From MGIIa-L3 sp11892u (lineage in GTDB: Archaea > Thermoplasmatota > Poseidoniia > Poseidoniales > Poseidoniaceae): a DNA stretch of 64,000 bases. The DNA is taken from the NCBI GenBank assembly GCA_965659685.1, contig CBFHXB010000005.1, positions 1-64,000 of the forward strand, in the 5' to 3' direction. The notes under the pieces were generated by a model. It worked only from the letters and a program-made list of their open reading frames with translations. It ran no database searches and was not told the origin of the DNA. A program made the translations under genes and the position numbers. Below, in pieces: positions 1 to 7,521 of the stretch (position 1 is its first letter; each line of letters opens with the position of its first letter).

Positions 1-139
1 CGCCGAGGACGACGGTGTGTCCGGCGTTGTTGCCGCCTTGGAATCGGGCGACCATGCTCGCGCTTTCGGCCAGCCGGTCGACCAACTTGCCCTTGCCTTC
101 ATCGCCCCATTGCGCACCCAAGATGACGGTCGCTGGCAT
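1..139 (-). CDS. purA: Adenylosuccinate synthetase, N-terminal fragment (runs off left edge)
   Basis: Translating the minus strand from the ATG at 139 gives 46 residues that continue off the window. They contain the PurA N-terminal GTP-binding signature GAQWGDEGKGKLVD followed by FQGGNNAGHTVV, the IMP/GTP site of the family. PurA makes adenylosuccinate from IMP, aspartate and GTP in AMP synthesis. Only about the first tenth of the enzyme is present, but the match is residue-level and unambiguous. It is divergent from tfb; about 225 bp separate the two start codons and hold both promoters. An AT-rich stretch around 216-224 (TTAAATC on the minus strand) is a possible TATA element for purA. Confidence 0.93.
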   Translation of the reverse strand, partial: MPATVILGAQWGDEGKGKLVDRLAESASMVARFQGGNNAGHTVVLG

Positions 140-320
140 GTGCTCACTCCAAAGCGAGGTCGGCATGACCGCTCCATCAACATGCCTGAATCGACCTATG
201 GAGAATACGGTGCTGAGATTTAACAATGCTCGGAGATTCTTCGGTGGTGCAAGTATTGCACCGATTCGCCAAACAAGCCCTCACAGTCTTCGGATTCTGT
301 TTGCGCGGTTCGGACGCACA

Positions 321-329
321 ATTATATAC
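321..329 (+). promoter_or_regulatory. Predicted TATA box of tfb
   Basis: The sequence attatatac stands out as an AT-rich core in a GC-rich intergenic region. It lies about 40 bp before the TTG start of tfb, so a start site about 25 bp downstream would give a leader of roughly 15 nt carrying the aaggag at 351-356. Inferred from spacing only. Confidence 0.55.
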
Positions 330-364
330 TCTGGAAATCCACTATTGAACAAGGAGTTGAGAAG

Positions 365-1336
365 TTGGACCGTCCAATCACCCCAAACCGAGCCCAAAAC
401 ACGCCCCGTCGCACGCTTGACGGGCATTCGTCCCCCTGCGAGGACTGCGGTGCCGTCGACTGGCACATGGACACCACGCGCGGCGAAGTCGTGTGCAACG
501 TCTGCGGCCTCATCGCCGACGACAACCTGATCGACCCCGGAGCCGAATGGACCAACCGAGACCGTGGGGAAGACCGCGCTCGAACCGGTGCCCCGATGAC
601 CAACCGCTTGGCGGACCGAGGACTGAACACGAGCATCGACGCTCGCGACCTCTCGTCAGGTTCCGCCGCCAGCCACGGCATGAGCGCCCAAGCACGCCGG
701 GACTGGCGCAGGCGCCGCGTCATCGACGAACGCTCCAAGACCCGCCGCTCACGCGAGCGCAACTTGGTCAAGGCCAACCAATTCATTCGCGACCGATCTG
801 GTTTGCCGATTTCCCTGCAAGAGGAAGTGGCCCGCTTGTACCGCCACCTCTCGTCCAAGGGCTTCGTGACCGGGCGCTCCATCGCTGGCGTGACCGCAGC
901 CTGCACCTACCTGGTGGCCCGGGAGGAACGGTTGCCCCGTCAAATCCCGGAACTCTGCGAATCCTTTGGCGTCGACGAGAAGGAGCTCTCCCGCCTCATC
1001 AGGAAGGCCTCCAGGGAACTGAACCTCCACCGCGTCAGCGGACCTGACCAGTACTTCGACCGCTTCATCAACGACCTCGGACTCCCACCCTCCTTCCGCC
1101 TCAACGTCGATGAGATTTGGAACCGCATCGCACCGCACGACGAAGTTTGGCAAGGAAAGAAGCCGATGGGTGTTGCAGCCGCCATCATCTACCAGGCATC
1201 GCAAAACTCCGAAACGCCGCGGACCCAGTCCGAGATTTGCCGCATCGCAAACGTGTCCGAGGTCACCTTGCGCGGCCTCGTTCGGATCATCAACGAGACC
1301 TTGGTGCTCCTCGACCGATTGGAACAGCAGTCGTGA
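365..1336 (+). CDS. tfb: Transcription initiation factor IIB (TFB)
   Basis: A 323-residue protein with the full TFB layout. An N-terminal zinc ribbon has CEDCG near residue 25 and CNVCG near residue 45. A B-finger/linker region rich in charged residues follows (to about residue 120), then two cyclin-like repeats (about 130-215 and 225-320). TFB binds the TATA-TBP complex and BRE and recruits archaeal RNA polymerase. I use the TTG at 365 because an aaggag lies 9 bp upstream and no better start precedes the zinc ribbon. A second, much more divergent TFB-like gene is at 21734-22900; this copy looks like the housekeeping one. Confidence 0.95.
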   Translation: MDRPITPNRAQNTPRRTLDGHSSPCEDCGAVDWHMDTTRGEVVCNVCGLIADDNLIDPGAEWTNRDRGEDRARTGAPMTNRLADRGLNTSIDARDLSSGSAASHGMSAQARRDWRRRRVIDERSKTRRSRERNLVKANQFIRDRSGLPISLQEEVARLYRHLSSKGFVTGRSIAGVTAACTYLVAREERLPRQIPELCESFGVDEKELSRLIRKASRELNLHRVSGPDQYFDRFINDLGLPPSFRLNVDEIWNRIAPHDEVWQGKKPMGVAAAIIYQASQNSETPRTQSEICRIANVSEVTLRGLVRIINETLVLLDRLEQQS

Positions 1337-1379
1337 AGAACGTCCGAACCTTCTTGAATCGGCTTCATGACCCTTGGTC

Positions 1380-1646
1380 ATGGGCTTCAAGGCACGTGCC
1401 AGAGGCAACCAGCCAAAGGGCGACGACCAACAAAAGAAGAAAGACGTGAAAGCAGGCAAGGAACCCTGTGGCGTCAACAGCTGCGACGGTTGGGCGGACA
1501 GCACCATGGGCGGTCGTTCGCTCTCCGTCACGGACGCTGAAGACATGTGGGGCAAGTCTGTGACCGTCCGCAAAAACCGCGTTCGCGTGTGCAAGTCATG
1601 CTACCGAACGTGGAAGAAGAACAACAAGCAAGAGGACCACTACTGA
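1380..1646 (+). CDS. Small Cys-containing basic protein, unknown function
   Basis: About 88 residues if the ATG at 1380 is used; a TTG at 1374 is the alternative. The N-terminus is lysine/arginine rich. The second half has a pair of cysteines six residues apart (CGVNSC) and a later CKSC followed by a very basic tail (YRTWKKNNKQ). The spacing suggests a four-cysteine zinc site, which fits a nucleic-acid-binding mini-protein, but I recognise no named family. It begins 43 bp after tfb and could be co-transcribed with it. Confidence 0.6.
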   Translation: MGFKARARGNQPKGDDQQKKKDVKAGKEPCGVNSCDGWADSTMGGRSLSVTDAEDMWGKSVTVRKNRVRVCKSCYRTWKKNNKQEDHY

Positions 1647-1720
1647 CGCCTCTTTCACTTTCAGTTTTCGAGGAACCCCCTCGAAAACATAGGTCGACCC
1701 CCGGCGTACAGTTCTGAGGT

Positions 1721-2293
1721 ATGCGCAGCAGAACAGTCGTTCGATCCCTCATCAGCGGTCACACCACCGTGGTCGCCCACGACGACGGGAGCATCAACCT
1801 CCGACTCGCGGGGCACCGGGAACGCCGTGTCACCGTCGGTGCGGTGCCAAGCGTGCTGTTGACCATGACCGACCGACAAGGCCGTGACCTTCTCTTGGTC
1901 GGGGACGCCCTCGGTCGCCTCCACGTGGTGCCCATGGACTGTGCAACCGTGGCCTCACGCATCGACCTCGCGTCAGGTCGGATTCGAGCGTTGGCCGCAA
2001 GCCCCACGGAACGAGGAGACGTCGTGGTGGCCACGAGCAACGGGACCGTGGCCGTGGTCGATCTCAACGAATCCACCCATGTGAACATCGCGAGGTTCGA
2101 CGGCCCAGTCGGTTCCCTCCAGGTCAGCGAAGAAGCGCTGATCGCCACCGTCCGAAGCACACACGTGACGCTGAATTGGGACGGCGACACCCTGTCGGAA
2201 CACGTCCCTGTCCGACCCACATCGCGTCGCTACCCCCGCCGTCGCAGCACCTTGGTGGTCGGACCCGACCAGCGGCTCATCGCCCCGATGTGA
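1721..2293 (+). CDS. Beta-propeller-like small protein, unknown function
   Basis: A 190-residue protein made of short beta-strand-like stretches with WD/PQQ-propeller-like phrases (DLLLVGDALGRLHVV, RALAASPTERGDVVVATSNG, VAVVDLNES). No signal peptide or membrane segment is seen. It is too short for a complete seven-blade propeller and may be a partial propeller or a scaffold. The ATG at 1721 follows a weak TATA-like aacatag around 1686-1692, about 30 bp upstream. The stop codon abuts the stop of the convergent gene at 2294. Function unknown. Confidence 0.6.
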   Translation: MRSRTVVRSLISGHTTVVAHDDGSINLRLAGHRERRVTVGAVPSVLLTMTDRQGRDLLLVGDALGRLHVVPMDCATVASRIDLASGRIRALAASPTERGDVVVATSNGTVAVVDLNESTHVNIARFDGPVGSLQVSEEALIATVRSTHVTLNWDGDTLSEHVPVRPTSRRYPRRRSTLVVGPDQRLIAPM

Positions 2294-3064
2294 TCACACG
2301 GGCGCTTGTTCGTGCTCGTCCAAAGGCCAAGGCTCGCGTGGTGTCATCCATAGCGCAGAAGGAGCAGGGCGCGCCCACCCGCGGGGCCGCCTTCCTTCGT
2401 CGGCAAGCACCGACTCGAAGTGGGCGTGATGACGGGCGAGCACCTCCTTCACGTGCTGTGGCCCGCGGAGGGCTGGACCTCGCATGGGCACCAACGCGTC
2501 CAAATTGAGGGCCATCAAGCGTTCAAGGCTGTCCACGTGATCGAGCAAAGATCCTCCCGGCAAGTCCAACCGAGCCGGCAGGTCGGCCCTTGGCAAGGCT
2601 GCACCGACCACGGCGGTGGAGCGGTCTTCAACGAGGTACCCCATGCCTTCGGGCGCGTGACCCGGGAGGGCAATGGCCTGAATTCCGCCGTCCCCCAACG
2701 CGATGATGTCCCCGTTTCCAATGACTTCCCCCTGAACGGCGGGCATGTCGGAATCGTACCTGTTGGCCCAGGTGGAGAAAAAATCCCCCGTTTCCAAAGC
2801 GCTGAGGCCCGCCTCTCCAACGTGCACACGAAGGCCTGACCACTGTTCAACGAAGTGTGCTGATGCTCCCGAGAAGGGGTACCTTCGGCTGGTCAAGAGA
2901 AGGTGATCCGGTTGACGGCCTTCGTCGAGGAGCCCGAGAATACGTTCCACTTGCAAGGCTTGGTACCACGACGTGCCTGCGTCGATCAGCACCACGGACG
3001 CCTCGCCTTGGACCACGACGCAATTCGCGTCGTGATGGATGCCCGGCAAACGCGTCATCCGCAT
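2294..3064 (-). CDS. Metallo-beta-lactamase-fold protein lacking the metal-binding motif
   Basis: A 256-residue protein with the general order of the MBL fold: an N-terminal strand pair ending in VVLIDAGTS (about residues 24-32), a strand then loop at 55-68, and PGHAPEGMGYLVE near 134-146. The usual THxHxDH signature is replaced by TSRRYPFS at residues 58-65, so the first-site histidines and the aspartate are gone, and the late VPGHG-type motif reads VPMRGPAL. Only His136 survives. It may be a non-catalytic binding protein or have a changed mechanism. An ATG at 3058 is an alternative start. Divergent from the eL40 gene. Confidence 0.72.
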   Translation of the reverse strand: MRMTRLPGIHHDANCVVVQGEASVVLIDAGTSWYQALQVERILGLLDEGRQPDHLLLTSRRYPFSGASAHFVEQWSGLRVHVGEAGLSALETGDFFSTWANRYDSDMPAVQGEVIGNGDIIALGDGGIQAIALPGHAPEGMGYLVEDRSTAVVGAALPRADLPARLDLPGGSLLDHVDSLERLMALNLDALVPMRGPALRGPQHVKEVLARHHAHFESVLADEGRRPRGWARPAPSALWMTPREPWPLDEHEQAPV

Positions 3065-3129
3065 GCCTCCCCATCCGTGGACGTGGCTTCAACGCTCGCC
3101 TCCTCAGCAGACGGTCCACTGCGGTGCGC

Positions 3130-3137
3130 TCAAATAG
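3130..3137 (+). promoter_or_regulatory. Predicted TATA box of the eL40 gene
   Basis: The sequence tcaaatag begins 28 bp before the ATG at 3158. Archaeal transcription usually starts about 25 bp downstream of the box, so this implies a leaderless or nearly leaderless mRNA. Confidence 0.5.
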
Positions 3138-3157
3138 GGGGAGACGGTCGCCGGCTC

Positions 3158-3307
3158 ATGGCTCGCTTCCCAGAGGCCGAAGCACGCATGTTGCATCGCA
3201 AGATCTGCATGAAGTGCAACGCTCGCAACGCGGTGCGGGCCGTCCGATGCCGCAAGTGCGGCTACAAGGGCCTGCGTGGAAAGAACGTGGAGCGCCGTGG
3301 CCCCTGA
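3158..3307 (+). CDS. rpl40e: Ribosomal protein eL40 (L40e)
   Basis: A complete 49-residue protein, short and basic as expected for archaeal eL40. It carries the four-cysteine zinc ribbon as CMKC at residues 18-21 and CRKC at 31-34, preceded by the family-typical MARFPEAEARMLHRKIC start and followed by GLRGK. It is a component of the large ribosomal subunit. The frame is open further upstream, but the ATG at 3158 gives the standard family length and has a TATA-like box 28 bp upstream. Confidence 0.95.
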   Translation: MARFPEAEARMLHRKICMKCNARNAVRAVRCRKCGYKGLRGKNVERRGP

Positions 3308-3317
3308 TTGTTCGGGT

Positions 3318-4322
3318 TCACACCAAGGGTGCGAAGAGCAACCCTGCAACATCACCAAGCACGAGTGCGGCCACGCACGCCGGCCACAACACGACCAGCA
3401 ACGGCACCTTCCGGGTCACCCACACGCGTTGCACATCCAACGCCTCCAAAGCGGCAACGCTCGCATCAAGGGCTTCTTCGGTCGGGGTTCGCCGAGGGGC
3501 CCGAACGCGATGCACCACCCGCTCGACGCCGTCCAAGCCGACGTCAACGCTTGAGAGCATCCACACGTGGGCTTGTTTCACCTCGCTCAAGGCCATGCGC
3601 TCGGCATGAAACGCATGACGCAAGTCCACGAATCCGTTGATGTCACCGCGAGCGAGGTTCCGCACCAGGTTCCAAGGCGGGATGAGCAAGAAGGCCAAGC
3701 CGCCCCACAAGAGAATGGACAACGCGGGAGGCAAGGCCAGCACCACGCTGCTCTCCCCCGAAAGCCACGGCAGAGCGCCCCAACTCGGCACGAGGAGCGA
3801 GATCCACATCAGGGCCTTGGCGTCGGCACCGCCGTGGAGGAGCCGGAGGCGCCATGCGACGTCAACGATGACCAGCACGAGGGTCACGCCGATCAGCTCC
3901 CACCACAGCGCTTGCGCCCCCTCGAGGTTCCACAGGATCAGATCCACGGGATCAACGTCCCCGTGAAGTTGCGCCCCAGAGGCAAGGCCGACCAACGCGA
4001 TGGTGTAGGCCATCAGGGCCGCCAGGTCAACCTTGGACCCGGCCTTGATGTCCTGGAGGCTGGGGCGTCCAAGGACGGCTCCGCTGGCGAACGACCACGG
4101 CAAAAACAGGGTGCACCACACCGTAAGGTCCGCCCCTCGTACCATGAGGTCGAGCACGTAAAGGAGCAGCACGGGCTGACTCCACACCAGCCAGTGGCCG
4201 TTCGGCACGCGCCGGTCCAGGTGGTCCAACCAGGCCGCAAGGCCCATGCACACCAGCAAGGTGCCGGCCCGAGCGCCAGCAATGACCTGCTCCGCCTGAA
4301 GGTCCACGTTCCCCGAGGACAC
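3318..4322 (-). CDS. Polytopic membrane protein, unknown function
   Basis: About 334 residues with the start taken at the GTG at 4322. A GTG at 4328 is equally possible; AAGGTGA lies just upstream. The frame is open well beyond, but that part overlaps the UPF0147 gene on the other strand and is not coding. There are about six to seven hydrophobic segments (for example LLVCMGLAAWL, VLLLYVLDLMV, VTLVLVIVDVAW, LALPPALSILLWGGLAFLLI, and two near the C-terminus flanking a cytoplasmic helical stretch with EEALDASVAALEAL). No family recognised. Convergent with eL40, 10 bp apart. Confidence 0.7.
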   Translation of the reverse strand: MSSGNVDLQAEQVIAGARAGTLLVCMGLAAWLDHLDRRVPNGHWLVWSQPVLLLYVLDLMVRGADLTVWCTLFLPWSFASGAVLGRPSLQDIKAGSKVDLAALMAYTIALVGLASGAQLHGDVDPVDLILWNLEGAQALWWELIGVTLVLVIVDVAWRLRLLHGGADAKALMWISLLVPSWGALPWLSGESSVVLALPPALSILLWGGLAFLLIPPWNLVRNLARGDINGFVDLRHAFHAERMALSEVKQAHVWMLSSVDVGLDGVERVVHRVRAPRRTPTEEALDASVAALEALDVQRVWVTRKVPLLVVLWPACVAALVLGDVAGLLFAPLV

Positions 4323-4329
4323 AATCACC

Positions 4330-4335
4330 TTATAG
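4330..4335 (+). promoter_or_regulatory. Predicted TATA box of the UPF0147 gene
   Basis: The sequence ttatag lies about 40 bp before the ATG at 4371. It is the only AT-rich element between the two divergent genes. Confidence 0.4.
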
Positions 4336-4370
4336 CGGACCCGCAGGAGAAGCACAGGGGCGTGACATGA

Positions 4371-4637
4371 ATGGACATCGAAACCCGACTCCAGAACGTG
4401 GCGAAGGTCATCGCTGAAATCGATGATTCTAAGGTGCCCCGAAACATCCGCCGGCAAGCCAAGGAAGTCACGGAACAGTGGCTGCTGAACACCGGAAAGA
4501 AAACGGACGTTCGCGTGGCCATGACGCAGGCCAAACTCGAGGAACTCTATGAGGACCCGAACATTCCACCGGAGTTCGGCACCCTGATCCTGATGATCAA
4601 CACCGAACTTGAGAAGCTCCTCACGGAACTGCTCTGA
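4371..4637 (+). CDS. UPF0147 family protein
   Basis: An 88-residue, largely helical protein matching the archaeal UPF0147 family. The family feature seen here is the middle stretch ending EDPNIPPEFGTLILMIN, preceded by IAEIDDSKVPRNIRRQA. It is conserved across archaea and has no settled function known to me; a role in information processing is often assumed. No membrane segments. Convergent with the AI-2E-family gene, 4 bp apart. Confidence 0.88.
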   Translation: MDIETRLQNVAKVIAEIDDSKVPRNIRRQAKEVTEQWLLNTGKKTDVRVAMTQAKLEELYEDPNIPPEFGTLILMINTELEKLLTELL

Positions 4638-4641
4638 AGCA

Positions 4642-6084
4642 TCACGCCTCTTCGGTGTGCGCCTCCACCGGTCGGCCCGCGGCCTCGGTGAAGGCATGCA
4701 ACAAATTCTCCATCATCTGGCGGTACTCTTTGGGAACTTTCCCCGGCGAGAGGCCAGCGACGACGCTCCAGTCGCCTTCGATGAGCGGCAGTCCGCGCTT
4801 GAGGAAGTCGAGTTGGGCTTGGCTGACCCGTCCTCGACGAACCGCGCGGCGAGCCGAGGAACGAGCAGCGATGATGGCCACCTGCTCGTCGGTGTAATCC
4901 AACAAGTGCTGGAGTTCCATCAGCGAACGGCCTTCAAAGGACGAGATGATGCCGTCGCGGACCGCGTCTTCCCAGGCTTCGTCAAGGGAAGGGGCCCGCT
5001 CTGAGAGCAGGATGGCGACCGGCTTGGTGGCTTCGACGTTTTCCAGGACGATCTTCACCAGCACAGCAAACGGAACCGCGAGGATCATGCCGACCAAGCC
5101 CCAGAGCCAGAAGGAGTAGGACGTGACCAGCAACAGCACCAGTGGCGAAACGCCGAGGGCGCGGCCTGCCCACCGGTTCTCGATGTAATTGCCCCAGACC
5201 TGCTGGTTGACGATGGAAAGCAGTGCGAAGGTGAGCAAGGCTCCGGGGCTCAGCATCACTGCACCCAAGATCAAAGGTGGAATCATCGCGAACACCGAAC
5301 CGATGTACGGGACGTAGTTGAACAGGAACGTGAGCAACGCCCACGTGAACCACAGGTCGATGCCAAAGGAAATCATCAGGATGGAGGCGCCAGCAGCCGT
5401 ACCAATCGACACACCCGTTTTCACAACCACGTACGTGTTCACGCTGGACTCGATGTGCTCTCGGACTTCCGTCAACTTCGCACTTCCACCCCTCGGCCAC
5501 GCACGCTCGATGCGAGCAGGAAGCAAGGCTGCTTCCAAGATCATGAAAATCAGGAAGAAGGTGATGATGAGGCTGGCGGAAATCATGTCACCGACACCGG
5601 CGAGCATGTTCACGAGAATGTCCGAAATCTGGCCACCAGAACCCACAACGCCCAATTGGCTCAAGCCCTCAGCAAGCGAGGCGTTCTCTGAACCCGCCCA
5701 GTTTTGCACGGCCCCAGCAGCGATGCTGTCGTCGCGAAGCCAATTCCATTTTTCCTCGAGGTTGTCGTTGTAGTCTTGCACGGTGTCGGTGTCGCTCATC
5801 AGAGCATCCGCTTGTGCATACGCGAAGAAGCCGGCTGCGCCGACCACGGCAAAGAAACCCATGAGCATGGTGAAGTACGACAAGACCAGGGGGAAGCCGT
5901 TCGCAGAAAGCGCGTCGGCACCAGGCTTGAGGACGAAGTACACCGCGAGCGCGATGAAGAAGGGTTTGAGCACGCTTTCCAACTGGATGAGCCAGAAGGA
6001 AACGATGGTCAAAATGGCACAGACGTAGACGATGGTGGACAGGGAGCGATTGAACTCACCTTCCTCAAAGGCACCGTCCTTCAT
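4642..6084 (-). CDS. AI-2E family (PerM/TqsA-like) membrane transporter
   Basis: About 480 residues from the ATG at 6084; a TTG at 6111 would add nine residues. The layout is that of the AI-2E/PerM family: two N-terminal helix pairs, a large extracytoplasmic stretch (about residues 95-200), then a C-terminal helix block containing PYIGSVFAMIPPLILG and GNYIENRWAGRALGVSPL, the family signature. A cytoplasmic tail of about 120 residues follows, which is longer than usual. Family members export small molecules or ions; the substrate cannot be told here. It is last in a minus-strand series after the MFS gene (60 bp gap) and may have its own promoter. Confidence 0.87.
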   Translation of the reverse strand: MKDGAFEEGEFNRSLSTIVYVCAILTIVSFWLIQLESVLKPFFIALAVYFVLKPGADALSANGFPLVLSYFTMLMGFFAVVGAAGFFAYAQADALMSDTDTVQDYNDNLEEKWNWLRDDSIAAGAVQNWAGSENASLAEGLSQLGVVGSGGQISDILVNMLAGVGDMISASLIITFFLIFMILEAALLPARIERAWPRGGSAKLTEVREHIESSVNTYVVVKTGVSIGTAAGASILMISFGIDLWFTWALLTFLFNYVPYIGSVFAMIPPLILGAVMLSPGALLTFALLSIVNQQVWGNYIENRWAGRALGVSPLVLLLVTSYSFWLWGLVGMILAVPFAVLVKIVLENVEATKPVAILLSERAPSLDEAWEDAVRDGIISSFEGRSLMELQHLLDYTDEQVAIIAARSSARRAVRRGRVSQAQLDFLKRGLPLIEGDWSVVAGLSPGKVPKEYRQMMENLLHAFTEAAGRPVEAHTEEA

Positions 6085-6144
6085 GGACGCCCATGGGGAT
6101 GGCGGTTTCAATGGTTCGCCCCAAAATTTGGACGGACAAAAGGC

Positions 6145-7521
6145 TCAATCCGACGCATGAGGAGCGGATTCACCGGGCAACCGCAACGACACAAGGAAGG
6201 TCAGGAGCATGATGGCGGCACAGAGATGGAACACGGTATGGTAGGTGAACCACCCTGTCCCGTTCACCGTCAAAGTCCACACCAATCCACCCGTGACCGG
6301 GCCGAGGATGCGGGCAAAGGCCGAAGCCGATTCCATGGCGCCCATGACACCGCCCAGCTCCCGTCCCTCACGCTGTGCATAGGAGGCAAGCAGGCTTGAC
6401 GACGTCGGTTGGAAGATGCCACTGCCCGTCGAAATCACGATGCAGGTCGGCAACAACCAGAGCCAAGCGGCGTCCACCGAAGCGTAAGGAATCGCGCCGA
6501 GACCTACGCCGGTGATGACCACGGCGATGGGGAGCATGCCGCGTGAAGAAAAACGCTTGGACAGCGGGCGGATCAAGCCACCTTGCACAACGATGCCCGT
6601 CAAGCCGATGACAGCGAAAATGCGTCCATTCTGTGCTTCCGTGAAGCCAAGGCCACCCGCATCCGGTGACATCTCGGTAAAGAGGATGAAGACGGCATGC
6701 ATGATGGTGAACCCGAAGCTGTAGAGCATCGTCACCCAGACGAGCTGACCGATGGCCGGGGTCCGCATGGACGCGATCAATCCCGAAAACGAGGATTTCA
6801 TCGTGCCCGCCCAATCCAGGCCCGTGGCGTCTTGCCGTGACGCCTTGGGCAAGGATTCTGGCAAGCGCGTTCGCGCAAGCAACAGGGAGACGATGGAGAG
6901 GGCACTCGCCACCAAACAGGGCAGAAGGTAAGGATAGGTCTCCAGCAGGGTGCCTTGGAACACGTCCCAACGTTCGGCAGGAGCCGACAATTCACCGCCG
7001 ATGAACGGACCGAAGGTGAATCCCAAGCCAAAGGAAGCGCCGATGAGCCCCATCCGGCTCGCCATCTGTTCAGGGCGGCTGATGTCGCCAATGTAGGCAC
7101 GAGCAACCGCAATGTTGCCGTTGAAGAAGCCCGCCAGGAAGCGTGCGAGAATGGCGATGAAAAGGGTGGGTGCCAGCCCAAACAGCGCGAAGCAGAAGGT
7201 GTTGCCCACCAGCCCAATCATCAGGATGGGACGCCGCCCGATGCGATCGGACAAGCCACCCCACAGCGGAGCAGATAGGAATTGGGCCATTGGATAGGCG
7301 GTCATCACCAAACCGACCCACAAACCGATGGAGGTGATGTTGGCTTCCACCGCCAGGTCCTCGACCAGATAGGTGAGGAATGGAATGACGATGCCGAAAC
7401 CGATCATGTCGATGAAGGTCACAAGAAAGAGAATCAGGAGTTGCCCCCTGACGCCTTCTTCTTGCGCTTCGTCCACAGGGCCCCGATAACGGTTCGGGGT
7501 TTCAATTCGCTCCCTGTTCAC
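6145..7521 (-). CDS. MFS transporter, multidrug/tetracycline-efflux type
   Basis: About 458 residues with roughly 12 membrane segments. The N-terminal half contains the MFS loop-2 signature GGLSDRIGRRPIL and the drug-efflux-type phrase FNGNIAVARAYIGDIS. I use the GTG at 7521, whose last two bases overlap the Lon stop codon (GTGA on the minus strand), implying translational coupling. The upstream open frame is the shadow of the Lon C-terminus. It probably exports small hydrophobic molecules; substrate unknown. Confidence 0.88.
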   Translation of the reverse strand: MNRERIETPNRYRGPVDEAQEEGVRGQLLILFLVTFIDMIGFGIVIPFLTYLVEDLAVEANITSIGLWVGLVMTAYPMAQFLSAPLWGGLSDRIGRRPILMIGLVGNTFCFALFGLAPTLFIAILARFLAGFFNGNIAVARAYIGDISRPEQMASRMGLIGASFGLGFTFGPFIGGELSAPAERWDVFQGTLLETYPYLLPCLVASALSIVSLLLARTRLPESLPKASRQDATGLDWAGTMKSSFSGLIASMRTPAIGQLVWVTMLYSFGFTIMHAVFILFTEMSPDAGGLGFTEAQNGRIFAVIGLTGIVVQGGLIRPLSKRFSSRGMLPIAVVITGVGLGAIPYASVDAAWLWLLPTCIVISTGSGIFQPTSSSLLASYAQREGRELGGVMGAMESASAFARILGPVTGGLVWTLTVNGTGWFTYHTVFHLCAAIMLLTFLVSLRLPGESAPHASD

